Shown here one piece after another: positions 1 to 8,585 of a stretch of DNA of 64,000 bases; positions within the stretch are counted from its first letter, which is position 1; every line of letters starts with the position of its first letter. The stretch comes from a bacterium (GTDB lineage: Bacteria > CLD3 > SB21): assembly GCA_008933615.1 (NCBI GenBank), contig WBUR01000008.1, positions 1 through 64,000 on the forward strand, read 5' to 3'. The notes below the pieces were generated by a model, which saw only the letters and a program-made list of their open reading frames with translations, made no database searches and was not told the origin of the DNA. Position numbers and translations under genes: made by a program.

Positions 1-11
1 AAGGTACCTTT

Positions 12-1025
12 ATGGACTTATCTACGTCGTACATGGGAATGAAGTTAAAAAACCCGATCGTTCCTTCGGCTTCTCCATTGTCCAAGGACATTGCGAATAT
101 CCGCCGTATGGAAGACGCCGGCGCATCTGCGATCGTGATGTATTCGCTTTTCGAAGAGCAGATCACGCACGAATCCATGGAGCTTTATTACCACATGACG
201 CACGGCACGGAAAGTTTTTCAGAAGCTCTTTCCTATTTTGTCGATCTGCAAAAATATAATCATGGGCCTGAGGAATATCTTGAGCATATCCGGAAAGCGC
301 GTGAAGCGGTGAATATTCCTATCATCGCCAGCCTCAACGGCTCATCAAATAACGGATGGCTGCAATACGCTAAACAAATTCAGGAAACGGGCGTCGACGG
401 AATCGAACTTAATATGTATTATGTTGCGGCCGATGTCACCGAATCGAGCGAACAATTGGAACAACGATATCTCGAGACCGCCCGATCGATAAAGAACCTG
501 AAAATTCCTGTTGCCGTAAAACTCAGCCCTTATTTCACATCGTTGGCCCACATGGCGAAGCGATTCGACAAATTGGGTATTGATGCGCTGGTTTTGTTCA
601 ACCGGTTTTACCAGCCGGACATCGATCTTGAAAAACTGGAAGTGGTTCCGAACGTCATGCTGAGCACGCCGCAGTCCATGCGTCTTCCTTTGCGATGGGT
701 TGCCATTCTGCACGGCCGCATCAAAGCAAGCCTCGGTGCAACCGGCGGCATTCATACGCATGAAGATGCCCTCAAAATGCTGATGGCCGGCGCTAATGTT
801 ACGATGGTTTGTTCGACCTTGTTACAAAACGGGATCGGCCGTATAACTGAAATTTTACGCGGCATGGAAACCTGGATGAAAGAGCATGAATACGTATCCG
901 TCGAACAAATGCTCGGAAGTATGAGCCAGAAATCGGTTGCCGATCCGGCCGCATTCGAGCGCGCCAACTACATGAAAGCGCTTAGTACGTATACGCTAAC
1001 GGACGATCTGCTGTATCATAATTAG
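12..1025 (+). CDS. Dihydroorotate dehydrogenase-like flavoprotein
   Basis: 337-residue TIM-barrel protein of the DHOD/PyrD family, predicted to bind FMN and act in the cytoplasm. The N-terminus (LKNPIVPSASPLS) and the C-terminal phosphate-binding region (GATGGIHTHEDALKMLMAGA) are typical of the family. The segment that in true DHODs reads ELNxSCPN, next to the catalytic Cys/Ser, reads ELNMYYVAADV here (about residues 133-143), so the usual catalytic base is missing. The protein therefore probably belongs to the 'DHOD-like' subfamily and may not make orotate. No pyrimidine biosynthesis gene is adjacent, and the true PreA homologue lies 22 kb downstream. The start is the first ATG, 11 bases into the window, so an upstream operon partner cannot be excluded. 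Confidence 0.8.
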   Translation: MDLSTSYMGMKLKNPIVPSASPLSKDIANIRRMEDAGASAIVMYSLFEEQITHESMELYYHMTHGTESFSEALSYFVDLQKYNHGPEEYLEHIRKAREAVNIPIIASLNGSSNNGWLQYAKQIQETGVDGIELNMYYVAADVTESSEQLEQRYLETARSIKNLKIPVAVKLSPYFTSLAHMAKRFDKLGIDALVLFNRFYQPDIDLEKLEVVPNVMLSTPQSMRLPLRWVAILHGRIKASLGATGGIHTHEDALKMLMAGANVTMVCSTLLQNGIGRITEILRGMETWMKEHEYVSVEQMLGSMSQKSVADPAAFERANYMKALSTYTLTDDLLYHN

Positions 1026-1052
1026 AAAACATTGCTGACATCGGAGATAGGA

Positions 1053-1646
1053 ATGCCCGCAAAAATATTTTTTTACGTTCTTTTAATTTTATTTCTATGT
1101 GAAACCGACTTCCTAACAGCTCAACGCAGATATATAGATAACGCTCATGGATTTTCTCTTGGCCTGGGAGGGTCTTTTTCACAGGGTTCCGGCGAAACTT
1201 CCGAGAGTGTTGATTTAACCACCGGCTTTGCTAAAAGCGCCGAATTTATCTTTTCAGCGGGAAAAATATCGGCGAATCATGCTTCGACGGGTTATTTTGC
1301 ATGCGGGGCCGAATTGTACGGCGACAACACTATTGCACCGGTCGTTGACGTGGGCTACTTCCGTTTTGGGAACAAAGAAAAATACGGGAAACACGGTTTA
1401 GCTATTGCATGCGGTCTTTCAGTTCTTGCTGTTAATACCAAAGAAATCGTGATTGCGCCCGAAGTGGGTTTTGGAACTTCATTGAGTTTAGATAAAATGA
1501 ATTCCGGCGTTCCCCGTATTTTGTCCATCTCCATATCGGCCGGCATAAAACCCTCTCCAGGCAAATTAATCCTGGTGCATCTGGGTACGGCCGGGGAAAA
1601 AAGCCTGTGGGTTACAACTATGGGGTTGAGCATTCTTTTTTGGTAA
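1053..1646 (+). CDS. Hypothetical exported protein
   Basis: 197-residue protein of unknown function. The ATG at 1053 is preceded by GGAG at a 6-base spacing, which favours it over an upstream in-frame TTG at 1032. Residues 1-24 form a hydrophobic signal peptide (FFYVLLILFLCETDFLTAQ), with likely cleavage after AQ. The mature part is rich in Gly, Ser and alternating hydrophobic residues (FSLGLGGSFSQGSG, FACGAELYG, HLGTAGEKSLWVTTMGLSILFW) and ends in an aromatic residue. That is what a small outer-membrane beta-barrel looks like, but no family was recognised. It begins 27 bases after the DHOD-like gene and may be co-transcribed with it. Confidence 0.6.
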   Translation: MPAKIFFYVLLILFLCETDFLTAQRRYIDNAHGFSLGLGGSFSQGSGETSESVDLTTGFAKSAEFIFSAGKISANHASTGYFACGAELYGDNTIAPVVDVGYFRFGNKEKYGKHGLAIACGLSVLAVNTKEIVIAPEVGFGTSLSLDKMNSGVPRILSISISAGIKPSPGKLILVHLGTAGEKSLWVTTMGLSILFW

Positions 1647-1695
1647 ATTCTAAAATAAACCGATAGATTTTATTACCCATTCCAGGAGGCATCAT

Positions 1696-2289
1696 ATGCA
1701 TTCACTCACCGAAGTCACCCTGACCGAATTCCAATCCGCACTGACACCTCAGAATATTCGTGTTATCCAGATCATTCAGGGCGCCATCGGATTGGGAGTG
1801 GTGATGTTCATGGGCGTTGTATTGTTTGTGTATTCATCGCAAACGATGAATGTTGACGCTCGCATCACGAATGACGATTACGATTTGATTAATATACTAA
1901 CCCTCGCGCACATTATGATTGCGGCCGCTGTTTACACCGTAGCGCGCGTTGTGTTCAATCTTTTACTCAGTTCCTCCGTGCTCCGCAACGGCGTAACTAA
2001 AATAATGAAAGACGGACAGGGACGCGTTATTGAAAACCCGGCAGAAAAAATGTTGGCGATAATCCGTTCCGCTATGATCGTCCGGCTCGCCATGATCGAA
2101 GCGCCGGCAATATTCGGTTTGGTCATTTGTTTAATTGCCACGTTTAACGGTACCATACAGGAGACCCCGTCGATTTGGTTGAATGCGATCACGGCTTTAA
2201 TACTCATCGGATTCGTGATTCTTACTTTTCCAAATAAAGAACGTGTCGAAGAAATATTTAATTCAAAAATTTCCGGAACGCCGTCGTGA
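1696..2289 (+). CDS. Hypothetical multi-pass membrane protein
   Basis: 197 residues with about four hydrophobic helices (roughly residues 30-50, 68-90, 124-147 and 156-175), so an inner-membrane protein. The start has a strong AGGAGG site at 1684-1689. Nothing in the soluble loops matches a motif I know. The pattern of four helices with a charged central loop (KIMKDGQGRVIENPAEKM) resembles uncharacterised small integral membrane proteins of the FCB group. It lies 49 bases after the exported protein and upstream of pruA's own promoter, so it probably ends the first transcription unit. Confidence 0.6.
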   Translation: MHSLTEVTLTEFQSALTPQNIRVIQIIQGAIGLGVVMFMGVVLFVYSSQTMNVDARITNDDYDLINILTLAHIMIAAAVYTVARVVFNLLLSSSVLRNGVTKIMKDGQGRVIENPAEKMLAIIRSAMIVRLAMIEAPAIFGLVICLIATFNGTIQETPSIWLNAITALILIGFVILTFPNKERVEEIFNSKISGTPS

Positions 2290-2420
2290 TTGGCAACAAC
2301 ATTCAGTTGCACAACCCAGCTAAATTAAATTTATAATAAACAACCATTAGTAACCGATTGCCGCAAGAGATTTGAACAGCATTTTTGATAATAATTTTAC
2401 AATTTGATCGCGTTATTTGC

Positions 2421-2449
2421 TTGAAACAAATTTGTTACTTCGCTATATT
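2421..2449 (+). promoter_or_regulatory. Predicted sigma-70-type promoter of pruA
   Basis: TTGAAA at 2421-2426 and TATATT at 2444-2449 are separated by exactly 17 bases, close to the housekeeping consensus. Transcription would begin about 45 bases before the pruA start codon. Prediction from sequence only. Confidence 0.5.
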
Positions 2450-2500
2450 CAGTCGCGATTGAATGGACATGTTGAAACTTAATAAATATAGGAGCTGATT

Positions 2501-4066
2501 ATGGCCGGAAAAAAAATAAGCGCTTTCAAAAATGAGCCTTTGACGGATTTTTCTAAATCTGCCAACAAAAAGGCATTTGAAAAGGCATTAAAAAAAGTTG
2601 AAAGTGAACTCGGTAAAGAATATTTCGTCATCATTGACGGCGACCGCATTCGCACCAATCAGACATTACGCTCGCTGAATCCTTCGAATCGCGAGCAAGT
2701 GATCGGCACGTTCTATCAGGCAAATGAAGAATATGCCAATAAAGCGATTGAACTGGCGCATGAAAAATTTCTGAAATGGCGCACCGTCACGCCGGAAAAA
2801 CGCGCGCAATATCTATTCAAAGCCGCCGCGATTATGCGTAAACGTAAACACGAGTTTTCATCATGGATGGTATTTGAAGTTGGGAAGAGTTGGGTCGAAG
2901 CGGATGCCGATACGGCGGAAGCGATCGACTTTATGGAATTCTACGGACGTGAAATGCTGCGTTATGCCGGCGATCAGCCGTTGGTAAAACTTCCCGCCGA
3001 AAAAAATCGCCTGCTTTATATTCCGCTAGGCGTCGGCGCGGTAATTCCCCCGTGGAATTTCCCGTTGGCTATTCTCGTTGGTATGACAACGGCCGCCATC
3101 GTTGCGGGAAATACCGTTGTACTTAAGCCCTCCAGTGATTCGCCCTCCATCGCGATAAAGTTTTTTGAGTTGATGGAAGAAGTTGGTTTGCCGAAAGGAG
3201 TTCTCAACTTCGTTCCCGGGCCGGGTTCCGGCATGGGTGACGCATTGACCAAGCATCCGTTAACCCGTTTCATCGCGTTCACCGGCTCTAAATCAGTCGG
3301 CTTGCATATTAATAAAGCCGCCGCCGAAACACAGACCGGCCAGCTCTGGATCAAACGCGTGGTGGCAGAAATGGGAGGCAAAGATTCGATCATCGTTGAT
3401 AACGAAGCTGATCTTGATAAAGCGGCCGAAGGCGTGCTTTACTCTGCATTCGGATTCCAGGGACAGAAATGTTCCGCCTGCTCGCGCGCCATCGTAGTTG
3501 AAAGTGTGCATCAAAAATTCATGAGCAAACTTCTTGACAAGGCGAAAACGCTGACGGTTGGAAATCCCGCCGATCCTAAGAACTATATGGGACCTGTGAT
3601 CAATGATAAAGCGCTTGGAAGTATGATGTGGTACATTGACAAAGCAAAACAGGAAGGCGGCGAGATCGTTTTCGGCGGAACCAAAGACGACTCTGTAGGA
3701 AGTTTCCTGACGCCGACCATCGTGGATAACGTGAAACCGAAAGACACGATTTCCCAGGAAGAGATTTTCGGCCCGGTACTCGCTGTGATCAAAGCAAAGA
3801 ATTACGATGAAGCTTTGGAAATTGCAAATAATACCGAATACGGATTGACCGGCGCCGTTTATTCAAAAAATAAAAAGAAGATCGAACGTGCGAAGGAAGA
3901 ATTTCATGTCGGCAACCTGTATTTGAACCGTAAATGCACCGGCGCCATGGTCGGCGCTCATCCTTTCGGCGGTTTCAATATGAGCGGTACGGATTCCAAA
4001 GCCGGCGGCAGGGATTATCTGATGCTTTTCACGCAAGCCAAGGTTTGGAGCGAAAAAGTCAAGTAA
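2501..4066 (+). CDS. pruA: 1-pyrroline-5-carboxylate dehydrogenase (L-glutamate gamma-semialdehyde dehydrogenase)
   Basis: 521-residue aldehyde dehydrogenase of the RocA/PruA type, the second step of proline degradation: oxidation of glutamate-5-semialdehyde to glutamate with NAD+. The long N-terminal arm before the Rossmann fold, IPPWNFPLAI (cofactor loop), FTGSKSVGL, EMGGKDSIIV (catalytic Glu region) and GQKCSACSRAIV (catalytic Cys) are all present, and the length matches the monofunctional family. RBS AGGAG lies 8 bases before the ATG. No proline dehydrogenase (PutA N-domain or PRODH) gene is in the window. Flanked by a good promoter upstream and a hairpin terminator downstream, so it is probably monocistronic. 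Confidence 0.92.
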   Translation: MAGKKISAFKNEPLTDFSKSANKKAFEKALKKVESELGKEYFVIIDGDRIRTNQTLRSLNPSNREQVIGTFYQANEEYANKAIELAHEKFLKWRTVTPEKRAQYLFKAAAIMRKRKHEFSSWMVFEVGKSWVEADADTAEAIDFMEFYGREMLRYAGDQPLVKLPAEKNRLLYIPLGVGAVIPPWNFPLAILVGMTTAAIVAGNTVVLKPSSDSPSIAIKFFELMEEVGLPKGVLNFVPGPGSGMGDALTKHPLTRFIAFTGSKSVGLHINKAAAETQTGQLWIKRVVAEMGGKDSIIVDNEADLDKAAEGVLYSAFGFQGQKCSACSRAIVVESVHQKFMSKLLDKAKTLTVGNPADPKNYMGPVINDKALGSMMWYIDKAKQEGGEIVFGGTKDDSVGSFLTPTIVDNVKPKDTISQEEIFGPVLAVIKAKNYDEALEIANNTEYGLTGAVYSKNKKKIERAKEEFHVGNLYLNRKCTGAMVGAHPFGGFNMSGTDSKAGGRDYLMLFTQAKVWSEKVK

Positions 4067-4088
4067 CCTTTCAACACCTTTTCATAAA

Positions 4089-4130
4089 AAACACCGATGA
4101 GACATCTCTTATCGGTGTTTTTATTTTTTC
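4089..4130 (+). terminator. Rho-independent terminator of pruA
   Basis: A 10-bp perfect stem, AAACACCGAT at 4089-4098 and ATCGGTGTTT at 4111-4120, with a 12-base loop and a T-rich tail (TTATTTTTTC). A closely similar hairpin follows the next gene (4983-5020). Confidence 0.8.
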
Positions 4131-4159
4131 TTGACAAAAGATCGAAATGTCTTTATGTT
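4131..4159 (+). promoter_or_regulatory. Predicted promoter of the 4333 gene
   Basis: TTGACA at 4131-4136, 17-base spacer, TATGTT at 4154-4159. It begins immediately after the pruA terminator and would give a leader of roughly 165 bases before the next start codon. Confidence 0.5.
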
Positions 4160-4332
4160 TACAGACCGGTTCAAAATCTGCCTCAGGTTCATACTAATTC
4201 ATCTGCATTTATTGATCGAAAAATAGTGCAGCGTTTCTTGATTTAATTATTATGTAAATGTTATAGTCTGGATTTCAGTATGAATGTGCTTTCGTTCAGC
4301 TCACCGATTAACCCTCGAAATAATACCGATTC

Positions 4333-4959
4333 ATGAAAAGAATTCTACGCAAAATAAAGAAAGCGCTGCCTTCGCAATCTGAATACTATTATTCGCGAAG
4401 CCGGTATTATGAGAGATTGTCGGCAAGATATAGTAACATCCAGTCCTATTTAAGCTTGCTTTCCGTCAGCAACAAGTTGACTTCGATTGAATCGACCGTT
4501 TCTGCCAAACCGGAATTGGGCTGCAGCAGTGAGGACGTACTCAAAAAATACGGCGAACCCCATTGCAGGCTGACCCATATTACGGTTTTAAAAAATCACA
4601 TTTTATTCTACAAATTTTTGCTGGGCGGCCATAAGACTAAATGTGAGATGCATTTCTTTAAGAACAACATGTTCCTTTTCAATTACACGTTCTCGTATTT
4701 GACTCCTAATGATAAAATAAAACTCGTTGAATCGCTGTCTAAGAAATATCTAAGTAAATCAATTGATTTGAAAAACAGCTGCATCACGGATGAACAAGGT
4801 AATCAAATTTTCATCCACGATTCGTCCGATTTTATTATATATTATTTAGCCGCGAAGTCTGATTTTTTCAAAGAAGCAGAATTGATCAGGACAAGAGAAA
4901 AAGAGCAAACCAAAACAAAGTCGGAACTCAATCAGAAAGAACTTCTCAATAGATTGTAG
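4333..4959 (+). CDS. Hypothetical protein
   Basis: 208-residue protein that I do not recognise. It is rich in Lys, Tyr, Phe and Ser. The N-terminus is basic and tyrosine-rich (KRILRKIKKALPSQSEYYYSRSRYY), and the middle reads SSEDVLKKYGEPHC ... ILFYKFLLGG ... EMHFFKNNMFLFNYTFSYL, which looks like a small alpha/beta domain. The C-terminal 25 residues are highly charged (REKEQTKTKSELNQKE). There is no signal peptide or clear membrane span, so it is probably cytoplasmic. The surrounding DNA is more AT-rich than its neighbours, and the gene has its own promoter and a terminator almost copied from the pruA terminator, so it looks like an independent cassette. The ATG lacks a strong Shine-Dalgarno sequence. 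Confidence 0.6.
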   Translation: MKRILRKIKKALPSQSEYYYSRSRYYERLSARYSNIQSYLSLLSVSNKLTSIESTVSAKPELGCSSEDVLKKYGEPHCRLTHITVLKNHILFYKFLLGGHKTKCEMHFFKNNMFLFNYTFSYLTPNDKIKLVESLSKKYLSKSIDLKNSCITDEQGNQIFIHDSSDFIIYYLAAKSDFFKEAELIRTREKEQTKTKSELNQKELLNRL

Positions 4960-4982
4960 TCCTTTCAAACATTATTCACAAT

Positions 4983-5020
4983 AACACCGATGAATTATTT
5001 GTTGTCGGTGTTTTTTGTTT
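4983..5020 (+). terminator. Rho-independent terminator of the 4333 gene
   Basis: Stem AACACCGA at 4983-4990 and TCGGTGTT at 5005-5012, 14-base loop, followed by a T-run (TTTTTTGTTTTT). Both the stem and the preceding bases (CCTTTCAA, then AACACCGATGA) resemble the pruA terminator region. Confidence 0.75.
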
Positions 5021-5126
5021 TTAAGCCAAACTCTTTGTATAATTTCGTGATGGGTTTGCTTAGCCGCAATTCAAATAATTTAACGTAAAAATTAGAACAA
5101 TTCCGCCGGGAAGACGTTACCATAAT

Positions 5127-8100
5127 ATGTCCACGCACGAATTATACGCCGAACTCAAAACAAAGATCGATGCCTTGAGGCGCAGAGAGAACCTTGTAAC
5201 GCTCTTCTCCGGCATGTTATGGTTTGTGTCATTTTCTTTCATTCTGATTATCAGCGCCGGTTTAATTGAGCTTTTTTTCTCACCTGATGTTCTCGGCCGA
5301 TGGATTATTGCCATTGCAGCCCTTGTTTCTATTGCCGTATCGTGCCTCATTTTTTTGATATATCCGTTACTGCGTTTCACAGGTATTGCGTATTCGTTTG
5401 ATGATATTACTCTGGCAAAGAAAGTTGGCGAACGATTTCCGGAAATAAAGGATCGTCTTGCAAATGCCATACAAATTTACAACCTGCGGGCATCACCGGA
5501 CTATTCCGATTCCCTGGTGCAGGCTGCCCTGCAGACCATTCAATCCGCAACGCAACAATTGGATTTTAGACTGACTGTAAATTACAGCCGTTTCAGGAAA
5601 GCAATACGCCGCAGTTCAATCGTTGCGGTTGTTTCCCTTGCCGTTTTTGCCGTATTGTATAGTCCGTTAACCAACGCCTTTGCCCGACTGCTTAATCCAA
5701 ATATGGAAATGCACGACCCGCCTCCATTCACATGGAAAATAAGCCCGGGTAATACGGAAATTTTACAAGGCCACAATATAACCATAATCATCGAACTTAG
5801 CCCGGATCCGGTTTTGACTCCGGTACTTCCCGATCGAATTTCTATCTGGATTCGGCCTGCGGGTGTCGAATTGTTTAAAGAAGAAATATTGAAAAAAGAC
5901 TCATCCGGAATTTTTAATTATGAAATCCGCAATGTCAGACAGGACCTGTTTTATTACGCGACGGCGGTTGATAAGAATTCGCCGCGGCGGCGCACATTGA
6001 AGTCGGATGATTTCCAAATTACGACCCTCAAACGCCCGGCGGTCAAGCGCCTGCAAATCGAGATCGATTATCCGGATTATTCCGGATTGGAAACCAGATC
6101 GGAGGATGAAAATATCGGTGACGTAACGGCTCTTAAAGGATCGGTTATCAAACTGATGATCGAAACTACTAAACCGCTTAAAACCGCACAGATAGTTTTT
6201 TCAGACAGCTCAACGTTACCTCTTCAATTGGGCAGGTTCTCGCAGCAGAAAGCCGAAGCGTCTTTTCAACTAAGCAAAAACCTGACGTATCACCTGCTGC
6301 TTACGGACAAAGAAAATGTCGAGAGCAGTAACCCCGTAGAATACCGGTTGGCTGTGATTGCCGATGAATTTCCCCTTGTCAGACTGGTTGAACCCGATAA
6401 GGATCTGGACATAAATGAAAATATGACCGTGCGTTTGTTATCGGATGTACAGGATGATTTTGGTCTGACAAAATTGACGTTGTATTATAAAATCGAACAA
6501 ACCAATGGCCTCCTCATTCCGCAAGACAAATTTTCGCCGCTGGACTTGTCATTTCTGCTCAATCATTCTTTAATCAATCAAGGTATTTCATATACATGGA
6601 ATTTTTCCTCGCTTGGCCTGCAGCCCGAAGATAGAATCATGTACTACCTCGAGGTTTTTGATAACGACGCGATCAGCGGCCCTAAAAGCGCCAAGAGTGA
6701 CGTACGCCAGCTGAGGTTTCCATCGCTGGAGGAAATACTCTCCGAAGTTAACAAAGAACAGAATCAGCATATAGCCAAAGCCGAGGATATTGCCAACGAA
6801 AGCGAAAATATCAGGAAAGACCTTGAAGAAATCAATAAGGAACTCCTTAAGGAAAACAAAAAACTTGACTGGAAAGATAAGGAGAAAATAAAACAACTAG
6901 CCGAGAAACAGGAAAAGATGCAGAAGGACATCGAAGCGATGAAGGAGTCGCTCGATAAGATGACGGAAAAAATGAAGGATAATAAATTACTATCTAAAGA
7001 GACGTTGGATAAATATCAGGAACTTCAAAAACTGCTGTCGGAAGTTAACAGCAAAGAGATGCAGGAAATCATGCGGCAGCTTCAGCAGGCGATGAAAAAC
7101 AATTTCGATCAAAAACAAATGAAGGACGCGCTTAAGAACTTTAAATTTGATCAGGAATCATTCAAAAAAAGCATGGACAGAACGGTGGAACTGCTCAAAC
7201 GTATCAAAGCGGAACAAATGTTCGACCTGCTAAAAAAACAAGCCGAAGATCTCCGGCAACGGCAGGAACAACTGAATGAATTGTCAAAAAAAATTAAAAA
7301 TGAAAACGAGAGGTCTGCGCTAGCCAAAGAACAGGAAAAGATTAAACAATCGCTGGAAAACCTTGAACAGAAAAGCAAGGAATTGAGCGATCTTGTAAAG
7401 GATATTGATAAGAAGGCGGAAACGAAAGAACTGGACAAGGCGATAAGCCAAATGGAAAGCGGACAAATGCAGAAACAAATGGATCAATCCCAGTCCGCTA
7501 TTCAAGGAGGGGAACAAAACTCGAAAGAGAACAAACAGAATCAGCAGGAAATTAAAGAAGGCCTTGATTCACTGGCTCAACAACTGCAAAAGGCCCGGCA
7601 GGAGTTCCAGCAACAGCAAAACCAACAGATCATGAATGCTATGCGAAAAATCGTGGTGGATATGTTAGAAATATCAAAAGAACAGGAACGAGTCATGGTC
7701 GACAGCCGATCGCTGACATTCGCCAGCCCTCAATTTCGCGCGACGGCGCAGCAACAGGCTGACGTTCTTTCCAATATGAGCCGCGTGACCGAAAATCTGA
7801 TAGAATTGTCCAACAAGACTTTTTATGTCACAACGGCCCTCGGAAAAATTGTCGCACAATCCTTAAGCGCCATGAACGATGCCGTGAAAGATCTTGAGGA
7901 ACGCAATACTATTCGCGCTACCAGCAACCAAAACTCATCCATGGTCGCCGTGAACGATGCAATCAAGTTACTGCTGCAATCCATGGATAAAATGAACAGC
8001 GGTCAATCCGGAACAGGGCTTGAACAATTAATGGAAGACCTTCAGAAAATGGCAGGCCGGCAGCAAGGGATTAATGACGGCACGATGCCGTTCGGGGAAC

Positions 8101-8573
8101 AAAACCCCGGCAGTATGACGCCGGAGCAACAGGCACAGCTTGGCCGCATGATGGCGGAACAGCAAGCGTTGAGAGAATCTCTTGAAAATATGCAGTCCGG
8201 ATTGGAGGGACACCAGGATATCAAAGGCAAACTGGAGAACATGGCAAAGGAAATGGACGAAGTGATCAAAGACATGCAGAAAAAAAATATCGGCCGTGAG
8301 ACGATTCAGCGACAACAGAAAATATTACAGCGCATGCTTGACGCGACCAAATCGCAACAGGAAAAAGATCAGAGCGAAAAAAGAGTAGGCGAAACGGGTA
8401 AAGAGTATAAAACTAAATCGCCTAATGAGCTTTCGAAAGATCTGACTGATCGTAAAAGCAAATTACGGCAGGAACTTCTCAAGGAGATGAAACAAGGATA
8501 TTCCAAAGACTATGAGGAATTGATCAAGAAATATTTCGAAGCGCTGGGAAATTTAGATCATGCACAAGATTAG
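5127..8573 (+). CDS. DUF4175-family large membrane/coiled-coil protein
   Basis: 1148-residue protein. Two membrane helices lie near residues 25-50 and 55-80 and a third near 155-180. An extracytoplasmic region of about 350 residues with beta-rich, Ig-like texture follows (repeated 'LEIDYPDYSG', 'VRLVEPDKDLDINE' type segments). From about residue 545 to 870 comes a very long Lys/Glu/Gln-rich coiled coil, and then a Met/Gln-rich tail. This order matches the DUF4175 family of FCB bacteria, whose function is not established. The length and coiled coil suggest an envelope-spanning or scaffolding role, but that is inference. The start ATG at 5127 has only a weak RBS. Convergent with hutU, 12 bases away. 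Confidence 0.75.
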   Translation: MSTHELYAELKTKIDALRRRENLVTLFSGMLWFVSFSFILIISAGLIELFFSPDVLGRWIIAIAALVSIAVSCLIFLIYPLLRFTGIAYSFDDITLAKKVGERFPEIKDRLANAIQIYNLRASPDYSDSLVQAALQTIQSATQQLDFRLTVNYSRFRKAIRRSSIVAVVSLAVFAVLYSPLTNAFARLLNPNMEMHDPPPFTWKISPGNTEILQGHNITIIIELSPDPVLTPVLPDRISIWIRPAGVELFKEEILKKDSSGIFNYEIRNVRQDLFYYATAVDKNSPRRRTLKSDDFQITTLKRPAVKRLQIEIDYPDYSGLETRSEDENIGDVTALKGSVIKLMIETTKPLKTAQIVFSDSSTLPLQLGRFSQQKAEASFQLSKNLTYHLLLTDKENVESSNPVEYRLAVIADEFPLVRLVEPDKDLDINENMTVRLLSDVQDDFGLTKLTLYYKIEQTNGLLIPQDKFSPLDLSFLLNHSLINQGISYTWNFSSLGLQPEDRIMYYLEVFDNDAISGPKSAKSDVRQLRFPSLEEILSEVNKEQNQHIAKAEDIANESENIRKDLEEINKELLKENKKLDWKDKEKIKQLAEKQEKMQKDIEAMKESLDKMTEKMKDNKLLSKETLDKYQELQKLLSEVNSKEMQEIMRQLQQAMKNNFDQKQMKDALKNFKFDQESFKKSMDRTVELLKRIKAEQMFDLLKKQAEDLRQRQEQLNELSKKIKNENERSALAKEQEKIKQSLENLEQKSKELSDLVKDIDKKAETKELDKAISQMESGQMQKQMDQSQSAIQGGEQNSKENKQNQQEIKEGLDSLAQQLQKARQEFQQQQNQQIMNAMRKIVVDMLEISKEQERVMVDSRSLTFASPQFRATAQQQADVLSNMSRVTENLIELSNKTFYVTTALGKIVAQSLSAMNDAVKDLEERNTIRATSNQNSSMVAVNDAIKLLLQSMDKMNSGQSGTGLEQLMEDLQKMAGRQQGINDGTMPFGEQNPGSMTPEQQAQLGRMMAEQQALRESLENMQSGLEGHQDIKGKLENMAKEMDEVIKDMQKKNIGRETIQRQQKILQRMLDATKSQQEKDQSEKRVGETGKEYKTKSPNELSKDLTDRKSKLRQELLKEMKQGYSKDYEELIKKYFEALGNLDHAQD

Positions 8574-8585
8574 TGTGAATCATTT

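Noticed and set aside
7151-7517. Minus-strand ORFs rich in Ser, Phe and Leu opposite the DUF4175 coiled coil
   Set aside because: They are antisense shadows of Lys/Glu/Gln codons, without RBS or coding character.
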